Shown: positions 12,260 to 24,544 of the stretch, one piece after another
Numbering within the stretch: the first letter of the stretch is position 1
Layout: every line of letters starts with the position of its first letter
Assembly (NCBI GenBank): GCA_907164885.2
Contig: OU015494.1
Location: 3,151,268 to 3,215,267, forward strand
Source of the DNA: Dolomedes plantarius
Taxonomy: Eukaryota; Arthropoda; Arachnida; Araneae; Dolomedidae
DNA length: 64,000 nt
Reading direction: 5' to 3'
Notes under the pieces: model-generated
Seen by the model: only the letters and a program-made list of their open reading frames with translations
Told to the model about the DNA's origin: nothing
Database searches by the model: none
Position numbers and translations under genes: made by a program

Positions 12260-12840
12260 CGCGGTAAAGTTATTTTTAGACATGAGTCAGCGTCACGCGT
12301 TTATTTCGCCACGCCGCACCTGTTCGGAAAGTCTTGCGACGTTGAATCATACCCCTCACGTGTTTGATTCAAACTAAGTAAAAGTATTTTAGACTCCTAG
12401 CGCCCCATGGTATAAAAACGTTGAGCAGCGATTTTCGATCCTTCCTTCCTTCTTTGACTTGCTCGCTTGCCTTCTGGCTTGCGCTCTCTCGCTTTTCTGT
12501 CCCTTGTCCGCGTATTGCTTCCAACTAAATTCCAACTATATTGATGTAACCGTATTCGATACTCAAGCCCCGGCAGCTCCGGGCTGTCCATTGCCGTTAT
12601 TGTTAAGCATCATGTCGTCAGCTTGTGCCATTTCGTACAACTAAGTATTGCTGTGTACCTTCTCTGATGTCATGAAGTATAATTCCTTGGAATAAAGTAC
12701 TTCAACTCTTCAGTGTGTTGCTGTTCATTCCCCGATGTGTTTGGACTCTCCTGAAAATATGTTCTTCTATCTTCAGAATGTTATTTCAGCTACGACTACC
12801 TGTGTGTGAATACATCACCTGTATCATCAAAGTCCGTTAC
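12260..12840 (+). repeat. Possible solo LTR / promoter-bearing repeat
   Basis: A GC-richer block contains a TATA box (GGTATAAAAACG near 12409), a pyrimidine-rich CTTCCTT region after it and an AATAAAG polyadenylation signal near 12690, ending in TTACA just before a (TA)n tract. This order (TATA, then AATAAA about 280 bp later) suits a U3-R-U5 LTR. I could not define matching TG...CA ends or a target duplication, so the boundaries are approximate. An orphan promoter or other repeat is possible. Confidence 0.3.

Positions 12841-12902
<62 letters not shown>
12841..12902. repeat. (TA)n microsatellite
   Basis: About 30 uninterrupted TA units, grading into ACATACAT and CACACA repeats to about 12940. 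Confidence 0.95.
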
Positions 12903-12905
<3 letters not shown>

Positions 12906-13546
12906 GCATACATACATATACACACACATACATACACACACAGTGGAATCTCATCGATCGTTCTCCGAATCATCGTTTTCCCGTTTGTGTCGTTTCTTTC
13001 ACCCAGTCCCGACGATCGTATTGCTTTGTTATGATCCCGCATGTATCGTTTTCCCGCATTTATCGTTCAGTTTAGTATGTTTAACATATTATCATCACTT
13101 ATGTAAATGAGGCACCAAACAAATACTATGTCTTGTAAAGCAGTACAACCGATGGAAACTTGTAAAACAGATTTCAAATTTAATTGCGGTAAAAAATGAA
13201 TTTCGAAACAAATATCAAAAGTTGAAATTAATCAGTTTTTGAATTGTCATATATTACCACTGAGTCAGAAAAATTGTGAAAAAATTCTTCCTTTCAGGAC
13301 GTTTACTAGAGCTTATTATTCGTACCCCTTCATAGTTAATTTAAAAAAATCTGGCCGGTTTTTAGAGCGGGACGGTCCAATTTTATTTGATGATGGTTAA
13401 ACAGAGCTGGACATATAATTTTAGTCGATTCCGAACGCGTCAACGGCGGTTCCAGGAGGGCCCCCCCCCCCCCCCCCCAAAAAAAAAAGGCCCGGCGTAT
13501 TTTTTTTTTTCATAGCCGAAAATTATATAATCGTAGACCTAATACT

Positions 13547-14146
13547 AAATGAGTTTCAATTTAAAATGAGAGGATGTTTCTCAATCTTCTACTAACGATT
13601 GTTGCCATTCTCCCTGTTAGTGTTGCATCGGCTGAGCGTTCGTTCTCCACCTTGTGTCGAGTGAAGACGTGGCTGCGCTCGAGAATGACTTGCAGTGGAT
13701 AACTACGCCAGCCGAGCGATAAAGAACTGTTACCTTCGCTAATTGGCGATAAAAACTTACGGTAACCCGAAGCTATGCGGGTGGACATTTTTCCCCTTTT
13801 TTTAGCACTCTGACCCTCGTCCGTGTGTCTGCCTGGCTATGTCCGGCCTCCAGCTCCGGCTGTATCCCTTTTAAACCAATTTTACTACTTATTTCTTTTA
13901 TTAAATGTTGTTTTGTTATTACATGGCTGGCATTCATTAATCTGGTGTTATTTCATTTATTAATTGCTAATTCCTAATAATCTAAATTTTATGGCACGTG
14001 TAATCGCGCTCCAAAGACTGATGAACGTTTGACTGAACTATGCTTTGACTGAACTATACGTCCATAAGGACATTGATCTTGACATTGAGAAAATTATTGA
14101 CCGCTTTTCTAAATGCGAAACCCGGCGACTCGATTTCGTCGTGTAA
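13547..14146 (+). pseudogene. hAT transposase C-terminal (dimerisation) relic
   Basis: At 13547-13702 the plus strand encodes LPVSVASAERSFSTL followed by CRVKTWLRSRM, the hallmark of the hAT C-terminal dimerisation domain, then TAA at 13700-13702. The end of the same protein resumes at 14042-14146 as ALTELYVHKDIDLDIEKI, then IDRFSKCETRRLDFVV and a TAA stop. The two parts are separated by about 340 bp of unrelated sequence, and the second is put out of frame by a 16-bp tandem duplication (TTTGACTGAACTAT at 14028 and again at 14044). The family normally has the RNase H-like catalytic core upstream, but none was found. A C-run and A-run at 13460-13490 lie just upstream. Inactive fragment. Confidence 0.8.
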
Positions 14147-14501
14147 GTCTACTTTGGGGGTTTCTCAATTTTTATTTACGTGTATAAAAGTTATTTAATA
14201 TAATGCGATAAAACGTTTACCACACTAGGATTTTTAGCTTAGTTGTTATCCTGTTGTTCTATCACTACAAGTGAAATATTATTTTTATGCAAGCAAGCCA
14301 CTTTTAGAGTTTGTTTTTGTAAATATTACGAACTCCCTTTCTTTTTTTCTTAATATCATTTTGATTTATCAGTTTTTCCTTATTTGCTGTAATTTTCTTA
14401 AAATTCAATGTTAAATAATACACTACCTATTTGTTTTGGAAGCACATGTCTACATCAAAATGAAAACATTAATAAATTATTACCAAGAAAGATTTAATAT
14501 A

Positions 14502-15477
14502 GGGAAAACCCTTGTACCTAGGACCGGCTATTTTCAAATGGCAGTATCTTTACTTATAACTAACTTACAATAATAAAAATAGTTTGTATACATTACGTGC
14601 TTTATTCTCTTTAAATAAAAATCACATCAAGCGTAGAAAAAAAAACTGGTAAATGATATTGAAAATTTTAAAAAAATTACAAATGGCCCTAGGTACAATA
14701 ACACTATTGTACCTAGGGCCAGTTATTTCCAAGCACTGAAATTGTTGTTTACAATGAAAAAACAATTTCTATCCATTATTTCTTTCATGCACAACTTCTA
14801 AAATCTTCGTAAGGAAGAAATGTTAATTGTAGGCAATGTATTAAAGGAAGAAATGTTTATTATTTCATCACTTTCTAATGTATGTTTTTTCTCCATTGTC
14901 TTCTTAATGATCCCACATAAATTTTCTGTTTCAAACACAGATTTCGTAACCCTTTTTTTTATCAATTACTTTTTTCAATAATTGTGCTTGGTTTTCATTT
15001 TTCTCGGGGGTATCAGTGAGAATTCTACACTTGTCAAGTTTTCGTCCACCTCTTTTCTACCAGAGGTCATGGCCCTAGGTACAAGTCAAGATTATGGCCC
15101 TAGGTACAAGATGTTGTTATTTTTGGCAAAATGGCTGCCATAGCCAAAGATCTGCAGAAACAAAACTTTGTTTTTATATCATTTTTTCTTTTAATGATTA
15201 CAAAAAATATCTGCTATACATTAAAACATAAGTTTCCACTTAATTTCACAAAATAAGACTTCAAATTGAAGTGAAAAAATTTAGTTTTGATAATCAAATC
15301 AAGACTTTCTTTTCTATTTAACTATAGCTTCTTGTTGCTTTCATTAAAAATGGCTGTTATGATTTGAAACACTGCTGTCACTCACTCCAATTAGTAAAAA
15401 TGCTGTAAAATAATAATTATTTAAATAAAGCATGGTGGCCCTAGGTACATGATGGCCCTAGGTACAAGGGTTTCCCC
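14502..15477. mobile_element. TA-flanked element with repeated CCTAGGTAC subterminal motifs
   Basis: A 976-bp non-coding segment has inverted ends GGGAAAACCCTTGTACCTAG and, on the other strand, GGGGAAACCCTTGTACCTAG. It is flanked by TA (14500-14501, 15478-15479). The core TGGCCCTAGGTACAA or its complement recurs inside near 14687, 14707, 15070, 15092, 15434 and 15452, as well as in the left end. Repeated subterminal motifs of this kind commonly act as transposase-binding sites. No coding region and no recognised superfamily. Confidence 0.6.
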
Positions 15478-15487
15478 TACATTTAAT

Positions 15488-15929
15488 TGTTGTATATAAC
15501 CCTAAGAGCCGACGTTGCCGACCCTGGAATGCATCAATCATTTCTCGAGTCTGATTCCTGAAGCCAGGGCCAACACCTTCTCCGCTGAGAGAAGGTGTTG
15601 CCAGGGCACTAAGAGGTGACGTCTGTATGAACTGACTGCCATCCTTTTTGTATTTTCATGCTTGAATTGTATATCTCGACTAAATACAGGCGATTTACAT
15701 TACATTCGCGGGTTCATAACGGAGTCGTCGCTGCACTCATTCCGACTAGTAACCTCTTGTCTCGGCTTCAACACCTGTCCCGAACGTTCTCGAACGGTCC
15801 AGAAAACACATTCTTCTTTGTCCAGTTACATTCCCGATTTATCCGGCCCGTCTTTGTGGACCGGACAAACTGACGTTAGCGCTTCCGGTATTTTATGTCA
15901 CTAAGTGCGTCACTAAGTGTGTCTCAACA
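15488..15929 (+). repeat. Possible solo LTR
   Basis: The segment starts TGTTGTATATAACC and ends GTGTCTCAACA, so it has TGTTG/CAACA inverted termini typical of LTRs. It is GC-richer than its surroundings. It directly follows the element ending at 15477. No target duplication is visible, so the boundaries are uncertain. It contains the hairpin at 15564-15607. Confidence 0.35.
15564..15607. repeat. Hairpin flanked by 7-bp direct repeats, site 1
   Basis: CCAGGGC (15564-15570) precedes a perfect 12-bp-arm inverted repeat (CAACACCTTCTC / GAGAAGGTGTTG, loop CGCTGA), which is followed by CCAGGGC again (15601-15607). The arrangement recurs at 19975 with different arm sequence. Confidence 0.9.
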
Positions 15930-16063
15930 GAGGTAATTTAAATCGATTAAGTGCACAAGCCGCATGCTGGGTGGTCTCCTGGAATTGCCATGTGCAAAGA
16001 TAAACGTTATTGTACGGGAGTCATTACAGTACTCTCATTAAACAGGTAGGTCCGTTGCACACA

Positions 16064-17669
16064 CGGCGTTTTTTTCCGTTGCGGAAAATTTACCGTCGCC
16101 TTCGTTCCAACAGTAAACCATAGAAGTCAATTGGAGCTTACACACTGGGCGGGAAAAAAAAAAGATCGGTGAATTTGCCGTCGACGGTAGCTGTGCAGCT
16201 GTCGACTGCCACTGGCGCCAAAGGGAGCTTTAAGGTCAACTTGAACTAGTGGACTATGTGACCTTATGCACACTTACACACACGGCGGTTTTTCTACCGT
16301 CCTAGAGTTGTTTTCGAGAGTGTGGTTTGACCTTTCGTATTAACAGGTGTATCAATAACAACAATAATTCGTGAACATGAGTGAAATTATTTAATTAATC
16401 CTTTCAGATTGATTGTTGAGAGATTATTAGAAATTATTTTATGTAAAAAAATATCGTTTTATGAAAAATGAATCTTAGGTCAATGCATTACGCGCAGATT
16501 TTTTTAAAAACTATAAGAGATATATATTAAATTATTTGTTATATTCTATCCGTAGGTTATACACCTAAAATAAGCATATTTCACATAAAAATATTTCTTT
16601 CAGGCAAATGTATTGTATTGTACAAGAAATATAATTTTTCCCCCCAAAAAAATTGCTGTAAAAAATAGTAATATATACTTACCTCTAAATCATAATGAAA
16701 TACTTATATTAAATCATAGTAAAAATTTGAGTTTTTTGAAGGTTTTAAGGTAATCTCCCCCCCCCCCTTTAATTTATTTTATAAACAAAAATATATCATT
16801 TACAATACTTTTTAGCGTTTATTCTTCACTTGAATTACGTGGTTACTAGTGGATTACGTGGAAAAATGAAAGAAAAGCGATTGCACGGCATTGTGTGTGG
16901 TCTAGCTAGAAATTCCATATGGAAATTTTAAAATTTTCCATAGGAAATTTTTAAAATTGATAATTCTAAATAAATGTGATTATATATATATGTGTGTAAT
17001 AAATATCGAAAATTTATTTTAAAGCAATTGTTGACGTTATTTTATTGTATATATCTTATTTTCATTGATTTATATTATATACTGCATAACTCTCAGCATC
17101 AACTATGGTGTAGAAAATATTGTTGCATGGTGGGACAAACGGTATCCCTCCTCCCCCTGCAAAAATAAAATCAGCAGAATTTTTTGGGGGCCATAAAATA
17201 TCTAAGTAAGTGCATCTGACTCATTTTACAACATTTTTTCCAAATTTCAGTTGTATTTTAATATAGCGTGCCGCAAAGGGTTAAAATGCAACAGAATTTA
17301 ATCAAATTAAATTTTTTTAAGTAATATATAAGCAAATATATCACATTAATTTTTAATTATTTTACCAGGCTTGTATCATATTTCTAGTGTTACAACAATA
17401 TTTTACAATTGGATAAAAATGATGACAAAAAAAAAGTGTTAAGAATATCCTTATATCTTGGACATCTGCCAGGAAACCCTTCCTATACTTGAAACAAAAT
17501 ATCTACACAGAATGTTTCTCACATCGTTTGCTTTGAGGCCTCCTCTTGTAGTGTTCTCTCCTGTAGTGAAAACCGCAAAACACGACGGCGACAGAAATTT
17601 TTCCGCCCTGTGCGTAACATCATCTTTGAGCGGCGACGGTAAATTTTCAGCGACAGAAAAATCCGCCGT
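16064..17669. mobile_element. Unclassified inverted-repeat element
   Basis: Outer ends of 37 bp (16064-16100 and 17633-17669) are inverted with about 32 identities; both finish with GAAAATTTACCGTCGCC. A second, inner inverted pair (ACACGGCGGTTTTTC near 16278; GAAATTTTTCCGCCC near 17597) repeats the theme. The interior is AT-rich with a C-run at 16755 and no convincing coding region. No clear target duplication is seen. It could be a MITE or foldback element of unknown superfamily. Confidence 0.5.
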
Positions 17670-17685
17670 TAGGATATAGAGGTTC

Positions 17686-18704
17686 GAAACGAACTGCTAT
17701 GTCTTAAAATAGCGAATGGATGAATGGAAGTCAACTTGTGCCCCGTAAATACAAGGGGGGGGGGGGGCTCAAATGTTTGTTACTACAACATTGCTAACAA
17801 TGAAGCAAAAAAAAAAAAAGAGAGAGGTTATAAATAAAAGGTTAGGAGACCGGGGGTTTGATGATGGGTCCTGGTCGTTGCGCACTAACAGATATTCAAA
17901 ACAGATATTCAAACAGATATACAGATATTCAAATGCTTTCTATATTTCGACCTTTTTAATAATGGGAACAAGGACTACGCATAATACACAAGGCTTCCAG
18001 TCGAGTGCTACTGCCTTAACTAGTGTTACTCTGTCTAAGTGAAAACCACGCTGAACCTACAGAATTACACATCAAATACGCATTTTTCCCGTATGTCTCT
18101 GGCTGGAGAATAATGTTAAATCTAAATAGCTATAAATAAACGAATTTCTTTAGTTTGATCGTATCAGACAATTGTATTTTTGTTGCATATCAGCGAGCGA
18201 AGAATTCTACTTGGGAGGCTATTAATTTACAGTCCTTTAGTAGCTACAAAATTTTTTGCACTAACTAACATCAACAAGGAAACATACCACAAAACTGATC
18301 AACTGATTGAAATGACAGAACTCACAATGAGATTTGTATAATAATGAGCACACATATCAATACATTAAAGTGCACTGAAAGTATCACCAATGTAAGTTAC
18401 CCAAGCATCTCACGATTTGCCTCTTTGAGTTACCATGATACGCAAATAGCATCCAAACATTGTTAACGAGGTTTTCCTTTTGGAATTTAATAACGCACGA
18501 ATCAGCGATATAATGATTGGTTTCTTTTCAATGAACAATGATGGTCCACAATTCAGTAACTAAGGGCAAGTGCAAAATGATATTAAAGAATAAGCATCAT
18601 AAATGTCATCATTGAATTCGTATGAATCGCTGGAGATACTTATTATAAATAGCAAATAATAGAGTATCAAAGGTCCATGTTTATGTTAAATACTAACTGA
18701 AAAC
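17686..18704. other. Non-coding AT-rich spacer
   Basis: Contains a G-run at 17755-17767, an A-run and short CAGATATTCAAA-type repeats near 17890-17930. Nothing else is recognised. Confidence 0.4.
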
Positions 18705-18783
18705 CCGCACTTCGCTACGGAGTACATTCAAATTAAATACAACGGTCAATGTATGCAATTAATGGAAAAAAAATAAATAAATA
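18705..18783 (-). repeat. Tail of interspersed repeat family R1
   Basis: AAAACCCGCACTTCGCTACG followed by ATACAACGGTCAATGTATGC. The latter block recurs as ATACGACGATCAATGTATAC next to the (TA)n tract at 20397, linking both to one family. It is interrupted by the pogo-like element at 18784. Confidence 0.5.
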
Positions 18784-19397
18784 CAGTCGAACCTCCATAT
18801 ATCGAACTTCCTTATATCGAAATTTTCTATATATCGAACTCTTAGCAAATCTCCATGTTCATTACATAGAAAAATTGTTTCTATATATCAAAAAAATCTC
18901 TATATATCGAAATTTTTTTCAAGACAAATTGGGAGATTTTATTCCATTTTAGAATAAAATCTCCCAATTTTTGGCATTTGAAACAATACGTCGTGGACTT
19001 CAATTCGCGAAAAATGTCCCTGATGAAGTTTTTAGTGGACTGAATAAATACGAACATTTCTTTGAACTTTCCGCAAAACTAACTGTTCAGCAAGATAATC
19101 GTAGTTTTTTTTTTAAAGAATGTAACTGTGATCATTGTAATCACTGTCTGCATTATTGTTTTTTTTAAAGATATGTAGTAATCAATAAATCTTTCATATT
19201 AATTCATTTTTTAGTTATTAACTTTCATTTAATGGGATTCGCATATAAATTAGAAATGGAGTTTCATATACGAAAATTAGCTTTAATTTTTTTTTATGAG
19301 AATTATGATAAGACTAAGCTCAATTCAATATATCGAAATTTCTATATATCGAATTTTTTTCGCCAATTTGCTACTTCAATATATGGAGGTTCGACTG
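18784..19397. mobile_element. pogo/Tigger-like element
   Basis: A 614-bp element has ends CAGTCGAACCTCCATATAT and ATATATGGAGGTTCGACTG, flanked by TA (18782-18783, 19398-19399). Reiterated TATATCGAA motifs follow both ends. CAGT...ACTG termini with TA duplication and repeated subterminal motifs fit pogo/Tigger elements. An 18-bp-arm palindrome (18926-18943 / 18953-18970, loop CCATTTTAG) sits at the junction between the left end and the coding remnant. Confidence 0.75.
18971..19168 (+). pseudogene. C-terminal remnant of a pogo/Tigger transposase
   Basis: The frame reads ETIRRGLQFAKNVPDEVFSG then LNKYEHFFELSAKLTVQQDN. This resembles the acidic-helical C-terminus of Tigger/pogo transposases, which often end in a Gln-rich segment followed by a Phe-Phe motif. 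The DNA-binding and DDE catalytic domains are missing. The remnant begins right after the internal palindrome, suggesting a large internal deletion. Family assignment is by motif style and by the element's ends. Confidence 0.5.
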
Positions 19398-19404
19398 TAT
19401 ATAT

Positions 19405-20219
19405 TGTGGTGTCGGCAACCTTTGTTGACACATGCCTCCACTCCTTCCTTGCTATTCTGTGAAATGGGCAGAAAGGTTAAACGGTGTGTGTGTGATGTAG
19501 ACTGCACATTCCGCGTGCGGGAGACGTAATTGCCTCCATTCCTCATGTGTTGTTCGGAGAACAATATTGAAAAGGCAAACTGGCTGAGGGTGACATAAAG
19601 GAGTTCAGCTGTCTTGGCGGCAGATGATCTCCATGGAAAGACCTGTTAATAATATTTTATGTTCCAGAGAATTGTACATTTTTCAGGCTAACAAAGACCC
19701 GATGAGGGGCCGATGCAACCTTTCAGCTCCAATTACGGTTAGGTAAATTGGAAAAACATCATTAACGAGACCGTCCATCAAGAGGCATGGTAGATGTCCA
19801 GTTGAAAGAGGACCCTCGGCCGACAAAAGAACCGACTCTGGGATGTCGTTTCAGCCGGGGGGAAAACAGCTGAAGGAGTGGTCAGGAGCGAGATGACGTC
19901 AGCGGGCTGGCGGATTGTCACGAGGAGCGCGGGGCTTTTAAAAAAGGGATCTCCGACTCGCATCGAGGGAGAGACCAGGGACAACACCGACTCAAACACA
20001 CTGTGTTTGAGTCGGTGTTGCCAGGGACCAGAGACGACTTTTCGAGATTGAACTGGAGGCTCGGGAGCTGTGACTTAGCTATGAGCCTAGCGAGTTTGGT
20101 TTGCACGTGTAAGGTGCCCATCTACTAAGTGTTACTACTTGTAAATAATAATGTACATAGTTTAGTAGTCCAATAAGGGACGTTAATTTAACCTAGAATC
20201 TCTGGTGTCTTGTGTCACA
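19405..20219 (+). repeat. Possible solo LTR
   Basis: An 815-bp GC-rich block starts TGTGGTGTCGGCAACC and ends TTGTGTCACA. A TATA-like CTTTTAAAAAAGGG at 19935 and a downstream initiator-rich stretch suggest U3-R-U5. TG...CA termini fit an LTR. Flanks do not give a clean target duplication. It starts only 5 bp after the pogo-like element's TA. It contains the hairpin at 19975-20027. Confidence 0.42.
19975..20027. repeat. Hairpin flanked by 7-bp direct repeats, site 2
   Basis: CCAGGGA (19975-19981), then a perfect 19-bp-arm inverted repeat (arms 19982-20000 and 20002-20020, one-base loop; arms begin CAACACCGACTC), then CCAGGGA (20021-20027). The same architecture as 15564-15607, with shared CAACACC...GGTGTTG outer stem but different inner stem. 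Confidence 0.92.
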
Positions 20220-20263
20220 AAAATCATGACATTATTTTTACGAGGTGCTGTGGCCACATTACC

Positions 20264-20945
<682 letters not shown>

Positions 20946-23900
20946 TAAACATGGAGGTAAAGAGGAGAAAAATAACCGTTCTCTCGATATTAATATTTTT
21001 GTAACTCGATACATCAGTATATTTTTGATGACGTTTCTCATAATTTCGAACGCTTACTACTCCTTAGACGGTATCCAAAATTATTCAATATTATTTCATT
21101 CATCTAAAGAACGGGCGTTCATAGATAAAGCCGACGCCTTCATTACAGCAACCTCGGAATAGTGTTATTCTCAATTAGGATAACTGGACATAAATCTGAA
21201 TATAGTTTAACATTTACTTAAAAGTTTTTTTGTTTTTTTTCCACTTCGAATTTTATTACTGTAGCCTATTTGTTTGAAAATATTATTTCTTTCAGGCATT
21301 TTACAAGTATTATTTCCTGAGCCGCCAGAAAATCAAAAAAAAAATAAATTGCATAAATTCACTGTCACTGTCATTTTCTGAAGTTTGTGGTTTATTTAAA
21401 AGATTTCCGGCCACAAAATCTGCATTACTAAAAACCAAGTGATTGACTGGCCAACAACCAAATAAAGTTCCAATAAAGTTTTTAATTTTTCAAAATTGAA
21501 TTGGTACGATTTGGGAAACTACACGGCAGTACGATTTAGGCAACCCGTTGCCCTCTTAGAAAATGCTTCATTTAATCTCAAAAAGAATTTTAACAAACTT
21601 CGTAATATAAGCTTATATTGGTATAAAAATAAATATAATTCAACCATTTTTTTAATAGATAGTGTGTATTTAATATCATTAAAATGTTACATCAGTCATA
21701 ACTATTTTTTAAAAGTCGACGGGAACAAGCGTTCTTGAACCATGTAGTAATATAAATTATTCAGCTTTTAAGATTTTAGGATATATCATTAGATGTCGCC
21801 ACAGCTAAATATTAAGACAAAAATTGGATGTAGTGCGATTTTGGAGGCTGGTACGCATTTGGCAACTTTCCCGTACATATATTTGAATCATGAAAAACCT
21901 TTCGTTCGCTTTCGAGTTCAGGACGTCTTTCATTTAAAGGGTCAAGAGCAATAGGACACAAAAGCTTTATAAATACCGGAGCTAATAAAGAGATAGCCAG
22001 TTGAAAAATACCGAAAATAAGAGGCAATATTCACAAATACATTGGTTTGAAACCAAGGATATAAAAATACCAGCCTGTTTATGTGATTGTCCGAAATTAG
22101 ATAGTCTAAACATGAAAATGTTCTTAACGATTAAACTCGTTATCAGTTAACATAAGGTCATAAAGTCGACACTCATCTTTCAAATCCTTTAGCTCCAGAG
22201 AATTAAGTAGAACATCTTAAGGAGGATAATCTCTCAGTGTTCTTTTTCAGAATGGATTTAATATATAACCTTAATTATGAAGTCAAAATTTGCTTCTTTG
22301 AGAAATAGGAACCCTTAAATGGTTTACTATTTTATTACAGCAAAATTCACTTTCCAAATCGAAAATCAGTCTGAAACAGCTGAAAGTGTTCCAGAAAAAC
22401 TAGTGCAAAAACCTTTGTTCTTGTAACCAATAAATATCACTTCTGACATTTTGTAAAGCGTTATGAAAGAGATGAATTCGTATTCTAAAGTTCGAAGTTA
22501 GACTGCCTTTAAAATGGTATAATGTAGATCAAAAAATAAATAATCCGTGCTAATATAGCGCCTTACTTAGGAATATCAATATTAAGAGTTGTGGCACGGT
22601 ACAGTGAAACCATAAACCCAAAACAGCGATCACATATCCTGAATAACTGTAACGAAGCCTGCTTTCTTTGAAAGCAAACTTGATTGGGGAAAAAAATCGA
22701 ATCAGGACCCAGGAAAAGGATGCTTCAATAGACATAAAGCAATGGGATGCGATAAAATTCAGATGGAAAAGTAGGTTACGGAACAGTTATTCTTCAATAA
22801 CGGCTGTATTGAAAGAAACTCGATTCTTCGCTTACTCCGAATAGCCCAGCGTGAGATTAGAAAATATAACATGAACAAACTAGTTGGATCTCGCCGTAGC
22901 TGAAAATTGAGCTTTTAAGAATTTATAATTACAGATAACAGGTTATTCACACCAGATATCGACTTTTAAGAAATGTCTTTAATGTGAGATTTCACACTGA
23001 GTGTGTAAAGGCATAGAGATTCAGCCACTGAAGAAACCACACCCGAGGGTGTGGTCTCTCAGTTCATTAGTCAGCATTACTTTGAAGGGGGAAATTAGCA
23101 GAAAACAAGAACCTAAAATACCGTAGAAACACTTCGGACTTTTACTATTGCAAAACAAAGCATAAAATAAACTAGCGAAATTCATAAAATGAAAGAAGAA
23201 AACAAAGCTAAAATTTAAGTAAAATATAAAATAGAAACATAAAATACAATTATGAAGTTTTCCCTTTTCAGAAAGAGGGCTATTCTCATTACACTTTGCA
23301 TACACCCTAAATCATCTAAAATATGAACTACATGATTACAAGATAAGAAATGGAAATAGCGAAGAGATTTTCCTTTTCCTTGGATAGACAAAAAAATGTT
23401 CATTGATGAACTTTACATGTATGAGTTCAATTTCCTTCCCCATGTTTTGTTTCTGGACATACTGAGTTTAGATGTATCAATAGACACTGAGTAATTGATA
23501 GCATTTCAAGCCTATGATATAGAAAGCAGGGTTGTTCAGCCAAATAATTTGAATGGGAGATGAAAATGTCGCGAGTGAAATCTCCGTTGTATTGAGCTTC
23601 AACTTCGCTTATTAAAAAACAATCTAACAAGGCCAGGACTCGTCTTATTTAGATTTTAGCAACCAGTAGGAAACACTGAAATTTGGAACGTTCCAAGAAG
23701 GGGGCTTTGACAATTATTACATAAAAGAGATCTTTGGGACCCAGAAATATGTTCTCGTAGACAATGAGGCATTGGACTATGTGAAATCGAACTCACTGAT
23801 ATTTCTCCTCCTAGAGATAAAAGCCCCATTCACCCTTAGTATACATAAGGCATTTCCTCCTATCCTGTTGAAGATGCAATACATGTATCAAATCACTGAC

Positions 23901-24065
23901 ACATTGGGAAGTTCGTAGAGATGACCTGGTTACATAATGGCACAGCACATTTCTCGATTCCCTAGTTATCATTCAAGTTGTTTTTCAGGTGTGTGTTATA
24001 AATTGAGGGAAATATTAGGCAGATAGAATAGTTGTACCCTCTATCAAACTCTGTGACACTACTTC
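20946..24065. other. AT-rich non-coding region
   Basis: About 3.1 kb with only short chance frames, none with recognisable domains. A small hairpin (ACCACACCC / GGGTGTGGT) lies at about 23036-23056. Otherwise nothing recognised. Confidence 0.45.
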
Positions 24066-24384
24066 CACACACATCTGCACTGCACAGAATTCTGGGGGGA
24101 AACCTAAGATTTATGGGGTAGTTGCTCTGCAGCGATCCCAGACTGTCTTCCAGACATTCCCCCATTTAGATCCCCACCCCCAAGGTCCCTCGTGTCTCTT
24201 TATCGAGCGGTTTTTCCACAGATCATCAAAGAGACACGAGGGACCTTGGGGGGGGTCTAAATGGGGGAATGTCTGGAAGACAGTCTAGTGTTCCTTCACA
24301 CATCGCTTGGGGGGGGAGGAGCGTGACTAATCGACCCCAAAATGTGTCAACAGGAGTCGGGGGGTGTATGTCTGCATGTGTGTG
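24066..24384. mobile_element. MITE with internal long palindrome (family M2, copy 1)
   Basis: The ends read CACACACATCTGCAC and GTCTGCATGTGTGTG, an imperfect terminal inverted repeat. The interior matches the 181-bp inverted copy at 51268-51448 (shared CTGCAGCGATC, TTTCACAGATCATCAAAGAG allowing one base, and TGTGTCAACAGG). Copy 1 carries about 140 extra bases forming a palindrome: arms 24140-24201 and 24228-24286, nearly perfect, with a 26-base loop. Superfamily unknown. Confidence 0.65.
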
Positions 24385-24544
24385 AAAGCGCCATGAAAAA
24401 ACACAGAAAGGCGTTTTTGTTTGGATGATAAACGGACTCTTCTTTTAATTGGAGGTATGTTGCTCAGCAGCACTCATTTTGTGGAGCATTTAGAGAATAT
24501 TATAAATCGGAAAAATAAGGACTATTATTCTCAGATTTATAATA

